Positions 8,318 through 10,720 of a DNA stretch of 10,720 bases are shown here, one piece after another. Made by a program: the position numbers and the translations under genes. Below the pieces are notes generated by a model. It ran no database searches. It was given only the letters and a program-made list of their open reading frames with translations, and had not been told where the DNA came from. How positions within the stretch are numbered: position 1 is the stretch's first letter; every line of letters begins with the position of its first letter. The DNA is taken from contig NZ_CALADU010000311.1 in the NCBI RefSeq assembly GCF_937890665.1, forward strand, positions 1 through 10,720. The letters run 5' to 3'. The stretch is from an uncultured Subdoligranulum sp. Its GTDB lineage: Bacteria > Bacillota_A > Clostridia > Oscillospirales > Ruminococcaceae.

Positions 8318-8383
8318 AATAAGAAAAAATGACGTTAAAACGAAAAAATGAAAACGCATAAAACTGTGCCGTTTTGCCCCCCC

Positions 8384-9265
8384 TCACCCCATCGCGGTGC
8401 GCAGTTGGGCGCGGTATTCCTGGGGCGTTATGCCGTACATTTTGTGGAAGGTCTTGAGGAAGCTGCTGTAATTGGAAAAGCCGTTTTCCAGGCAGGCGTC
8501 CAGGATGCGTTTGCCGTCGGCAATGTCCCGGCGGCAGCTCTGCATCCGCAGCTCGGTCAGGTAGCTGGAAACGCTCTGCATCGTGTATTCCCTGAATACG
8601 CGGGAAAGATGCTCCCGGCTCACATAGGCGTACCGGGCCAGGCTGGCTACCGTCAGGTCCGGCTCCCGGTAATGCTGGTGCATATAGGTGGTGACGTGCG
8701 CGACCAGGGGACTGGTGGCGCTGGGGCGGCCCATGCCGTCCTCAACGATGATCTGGCGGATGATCATCGTCAGTTCCACCAGCAGGCAGCGGTACATCAG
8801 CTCTTTTTCCGCGGTGTCCGGGATGCCCGCGGCCACCGCCGCCCGGTTGATCAGGCTGCGCACGCCCCATTTGTGCACCGGCCCTTCGTGCAGGATCATC
8901 AGCCGGTCGGGCAGGCCCGGCTGCGCCGCAAAGTCCGGCAGGGCGCGCAGCGTGTCGCGCCAGAACAGGTCGTCCACCTGCAGCAGCAGGCGGTCGTAGG
9001 TATCGTAAAAGCCGGTGTGCACCGTGCCCGGCGGGATCAGCATCATCTCGCCGGGGTGCAGTTCATACCGGCTGCCGTCCACATGGTACAGCGCCTTGCC
9101 GCTGATCATCAGGATATATTCATGGTAGGGGTGGGAGTGGGTCACCGACTGGTGTACCTGCCGGTTGGAGTACCACCCCACCACCACTTTGTCGAGCGCC
9201 AGACGGCGGTTCGCCAGTTCCGGGGTGATGTTCTGGTCGGTGTAGGGCATCATGTAGGTCTGCAT
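8384..9265 (-). CDS. AraC-family transcriptional regulator with cupin sensor domain
   Basis: DNA-binding regulator of 293 residues, a normal length for sugar-sensing AraC proteins. The N-terminal half is a cupin-type sensor (about 40-85) with HSHPYHEY, a GE turn in ELHPGEMMLIPPGTVH, and histidines that commonly line the ligand pocket. The C-terminal half (about 189-287) carries the two helix-turn-helix units: LTVASLARYAYVSREHLSRVF (about 205-224), and the second around ILDACLENGFSNYSSFLKTF (about 254-273), closing with the conserved GITPQEYR. The start is supported by GGAAAGGAG, 8 nt upstream on the minus strand. It converges with the lyase gene and diverges from the YcxB-like/dctP pair. This position suggests that it controls the local polysaccharide-use genes and possibly itself. 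The ligand is unknown; an unsaturated uronic acid or disaccharide is a guess. Confidence 0.95.
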   Translation of the reverse strand: MQTYMMPYTDQNITPELANRRLALDKVVVGWYSNRQVHQSVTHSHPYHEYILMISGKALYHVDGSRYELHPGEMMLIPPGTVHTGFYDTYDRLLLQVDDLFWRDTLRALPDFAAQPGLPDRLMILHEGPVHKWGVRSLINRAAVAAGIPDTAEKELMYRCLLVELTMIIRQIIVEDGMGRPSATSPLVAHVTTYMHQHYREPDLTVASLARYAYVSREHLSRVFREYTMQSVSSYLTELRMQSCRRDIADGKRILDACLENGFSNYSSFLKTFHKMYGITPQEYRAQLRTAMG

Positions 9266-9295
9266 AGGGGCGGCTCCTTTCCGGCAGATCGTTTC

Positions 9296-9333
9296 GATAC
9301 AAACAGTATATCACAAATTGCGAGGTTTGTATC
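9296..9333 (-). promoter_or_regulatory. araC-type gene promoter with flanking inverted-repeat operator
   Basis: On the minus strand TGATATACT (9305-9313) forms an extended -10 promoter (TG-N-TATACT). It is bracketed by a perfect 9-bp inverted repeat, GATACAAAC (9296-9304) and GTTTGTATC (9325-9333), separated by 20 bp. One arm would fall at about the transcription start and the other near the -35 region, a layout suited to autoregulation. No good -35 box is present, which is acceptable for an extended -10 promoter. Confidence 0.5.
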
Positions 9334-9361
9334 ACAAAATCAGACGAATTTAGGCGGTAAA

Positions 9362-9390
9362 TTTGTTATGATTTGTACAAAGATAACAAA
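9362..9390 (+). promoter_or_regulatory. Nested dyad and extended -10 promoter upstream of the YcxB-like gene
   Basis: TTTGTTAT (9362-9369) and ATAACAAA (9383-9390) form an 8-bp inverted repeat around a second palindrome, TTTGTACAAA (9372-9381). TGTTATGAT (9364-9372) is an extended -10 element on the plus strand and overlaps the left arm. The inner palindrome is made of the same TTTGTA half-site found in the neighbouring regulator operator. A protein bound here would cover the promoter. This points to a shared regulator, probably the AraC protein, but that is inference. Confidence 0.45.
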
Positions 9391-9424
9391 AATTTGCAGA
9401 ATGAACAAAACGAACACAAGAAAA

Positions 9425-9440
9425 TTGTGCGAATTGCACA
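9425..9440 (+). promoter_or_regulatory. TGTGC-N5-GCACA dyad in the YcxB-like leader
   Basis: TGTGC (9426-9430) and GCACA (9436-9440) form a perfect 5-bp inverted repeat around GAATT. It lies about 55 nt downstream of the extended -10 element and 56 nt before the start codon. It could be an operator for a second regulator or a weak RNA hairpin. The short arms make chance possible. Confidence 0.25.
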
Positions 9441-9495
9441 GAAAACTGGATGGCAAAACGTGATAACGGCCCGAACCGGGAAAGGAGGACCCTCC

Positions 9496-10077
9496 ATGGC
9501 TGTGCCATACGAAGGACGGATCGACCACACCGAAGATTCGATCCAGGCGCTGTTCCAGACCCAATACAACACCTACCGCTTCGGCAGGGTGCTGCTCACC
9601 GCGGCGGCGGGCGTTGCGCTGGTGGCGGTGGGTCTGTTCGCGCCGATGCCCCTGTGGGGGCAGGCGTTGACGACGCTGGCCGGATGCCTGCTGTTCGTGG
9701 GGCGGGATTTCCCGGCCATCGTGCGGTCGGTCAAGGCGGTGGACGCCCGGGGCGGCGTGCTGCCCACCACGGTATGCGTGTTCGGTTCCGGGCAGATGGA
9801 ACTGCAGGAGGGCGGCATCCATAAAAAGCTGAACTACCGCAAGGTGGACAGGCTGGTGCAGGATAAAAAATACCTGTACCTGTTCCTGGGATCGGATTCC
9901 GTCATCATGGTGGACCGGGGCAAGATCGAGAACGGCAGCGACGAGGACGTGATGCAGCTTGTGGAAAAGCGCACCGGCAAAAAATGGGAAGAAGCCTTCT
10001 CGCTGCTGACGGTGAACCTGCACGACCTGCTGCGCCTGTGGGACAGGCGCAAGGCTGCGAAGCAGAAGGAAAAATAA
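9496..10077 (+). CDS. YcxB-like small membrane protein of unknown function
   Basis: Protein of 193 residues. A short polar N-terminus (1-30) is followed by two membrane helices (about 31-49 and 52-68) with a tight turn, then a cytoplasmic domain. That domain has a beta-strand pattern (TTVCVFGSGQMELQEGG, KLNYRKVDRLVQDKKYLYLFL, SVIMVDRGKI) ending in an acidic helix DEDVMQLVEKRTGKKW and a basic tail. The order of two helices, PH-like strands and a Y-x-x-V-x-x-L/V-x-x-x-K-x-x-Y-L-F core resembles the YcxB-like family, whose role is not established. The start is chosen at 9496 because AAAGGAGG lies 7 nt upstream. The frame is open back to a TTG at 9373, but that lies inside the promoter dyad and has no binding site. 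It lies between the AraC gene and dctP and may share a transcript with dctP, 165 nt downstream. Confidence 0.75.
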   Translation: MAVPYEGRIDHTEDSIQALFQTQYNTYRFGRVLLTAAAGVALVAVGLFAPMPLWGQALTTLAGCLLFVGRDFPAIVRSVKAVDARGGVLPTTVCVFGSGQMELQEGGIHKKLNYRKVDRLVQDKKYLYLFLGSDSVIMVDRGKIENGSDEDVMQLVEKRTGKKWEEAFSLLTVNLHDLLRLWDRRKAAKQKEK

Positions 10078-10089
10078 ACGAGCGGGTGG

Positions 10090-10132
10090 AAAGGGCACAG
10101 CCGCCGGGCAGACCGGCCGGTACCGTGCCTTT
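10090..10132 (+). terminator. Possible weak terminator or attenuator between the YcxB-like gene and dctP
   Basis: GGCAC (10094-10098) pairs with GTGCC (10125-10129), flanked by AAAG and CTTT, around an inner hairpin GCCGG (10103-10107) and CCGGC (10113-10117). The structure is followed by only three T residues. It starts 13 nt after the stop codon. If active, it would reduce read-through into the TRAP gene. Confidence 0.35.
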
Positions 10133-10153
10133 CGGCTATATCATCCCACAATG

Positions 10154-10215
10154 AAAGGAGGCGGCCCGCGGAACACAGACCTTTTTGCAAAACCGGGCTT
10201 CCCGCAGGGAAGCCC
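10154..10215 (+). promoter_or_regulatory. Structured dctP leader: orphan Shine-Dalgarno plus perfect hairpin
   Basis: AAAGGAGG (10154-10161) is a near-perfect ribosome site with no usable start codon in range. It is followed by a perfect 9-bp hairpin, GGGCTTCCC (10195-10203) and GGGAAGCCC (10207-10215), with a 3-nt GCA loop. The hairpin has no T-run, so it is not a standard terminator. It sits just before the GGGAGG site (10226-10231) used for dctP. It may stabilise the RNA end or tune translation. No clear promoter with both boxes was found in the 165-nt gap. Confidence 0.4.
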
Positions 10216-10242
10216 CAGAAACAACGGGAGGAATGGATTCCA

Positions 10243-10720
10243 ATGAAAAAACTGCGTTTTGGACTGCGCCTGACCGCGGCTGCGGCCGCGCTGGCGCTGA
10301 CGCTGACCGGGTGCGCCGGGACGACGGGCGGCACGACCAATGAGGACGGCGAGCCGGTCCTGAACCTGACGCTTTCCCACGGTCTGGCCGAGGACCACGC
10401 GGTACACATCGCCCTGAGCGCCTTTGCAGAGGACGTGAAGGAACAGTCCGGCGGCACCATCAACATCGAGATCTTCCCCAACGCGGTGCTGGGCAGCGAG
10501 ACCGACAACATCACCCAGATCCGCGCCGGTGCGCTGGATATGGCGAAGGTCTCGGCTTCGACGCTGGGCAACTTCCAGGAAGAATGGAACGTGCTGTCGG
10601 TGCCGTATGTGTTCAACGACCAGCAGCACTATTATGACGTCATGGACGGCGACATCGCCCAGGACCTGTACCAGCTCACCGCCGACAAGGGCTTTATGGG
10701 TCTGACCTGGATGGATTCCG
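10243..10720 (+). CDS. dctP: TRAP-transporter substrate-binding lipoprotein (DctP family), 3'-truncated by the window edge
   Basis: Extracellular solute-binding subunit of a tripartite TRAP transporter, the family that takes up C4-dicarboxylates, sialic acid, uronates and similar acids using an ion gradient. The first 159 codons are visible. The N-terminus (MKKLRFGLRL, an Ala/Leu-rich core, then LTGC with Cys24) is a lipoprotein signal, so the protein would be tethered to the outer face of the membrane. The mature part has the DctP pattern: LTLSHGLAEDHAVH, AFAEDVKEQSGGTINIEIFP, NAVLGSETDNITQIRAGALDMA and VLSVPYVFND. GGGAGG at 10226-10231, 11 nt upstream, supports the ATG at 10243. The conserved ligand-binding Arg lies beyond the window. 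Next to a uronic-acid lyase, a uronate or unsaturated uronic-acid product is a plausible cargo, but this is inferred. The membrane subunits (DctQ, DctM) would be expected just downstream. Confidence 0.9.
   Translation, partial: MKKLRFGLRLTAAAAALALTLTGCAGTTGGTTNEDGEPVLNLTLSHGLAEDHAVHIALSAFAEDVKEQSGGTINIEIFPNAVLGSETDNITQIRAGALDMAKVSASTLGNFQEEWNVLSVPYVFNDQQHYYDVMDGDIAQDLYQLTADKGFMGLTWMDS

Noticed and set aside
8348..9463. 371-codon plus-strand frame opposite the AraC gene
   Set aside because: It has no binding site before its start, low-complexity His/Val/Gln content, and complete overlap with a clear AraC-family protein that has a good Shine-Dalgarno.
9401..9463. 20-codon frame (MNKTNTRKL...) as a leader peptide
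   Set aside because: No Shine-Dalgarno, no run of regulatory codons and no attenuator hairpin after it; most likely chance in an A-rich leader.
9373..9495. N-terminal extension of the YcxB-like protein from TTG at 9373
   Set aside because: The TTG lies inside a promoter dyad and lacks a binding site; the extension is A-rich and polar with no domain likeness, while 9496 has AAAGGAGG at 7 nt.

Overview
The window looks like a chromosomal piece of a high-GC gut Firmicute, probably a Ruminococcaceae/Oscillospiraceae relative (Faecalibacterium, Gemmiger or Subdoligranulum type). This is inferred from purine-rich Shine-Dalgarno sites, GC-ending codon use, a Gram-positive wall-anchoring tail of the PQTSD type, and the gene families present. 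No rRNA, tRNA, CRISPR array or mobile element is visible.

Layout: the 3' part of a MATE-family efflux gene (to 1100) ends at a strong hairpin. After a short promoter region comes a very large secreted protein gene (1318-8256, 2312 aa). It holds a signal peptide, an acidic Pro/Glu/Ala linker, two carbohydrate-binding-like beta domains, a BIG2 Ig-like domain, TWO complete polysaccharide lyase family 8 (PL8) modules in tandem, and a C-terminal cell-wall sorting signal. Both lyase modules keep the Asn/His/Tyr/Arg catalytic set at exactly the family's spacing. A strong terminator separates it from a convergent AraC-family regulator (8384-9265, minus strand). A divergent regulatory region rich in TTTGTA/TACAAA half-sites follows, then a small YcxB-like membrane protein (9496-10077). 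The window ends in the 5' part of a lipoprotein of the TRAP-transporter substrate-binding (DctP) family (from 10243).

Working model (inference): the wall-anchored double lyase cleaves a uronic-acid polysaccharide such as hyaluronan, chondroitin or a xanthan-like polymer at the cell surface. The TRAP system imports the released uronic-acid product and the AraC protein senses the sugar. The MATE gene is probably unrelated. The points most worth a second look are the tandem PL8 architecture, a C10 homopolymer early in the lyase gene that could act as a phase-variable switch, the dyad-rich divergent control region, and a stable hairpin with an orphan Shine-Dalgarno in the dctP leader.
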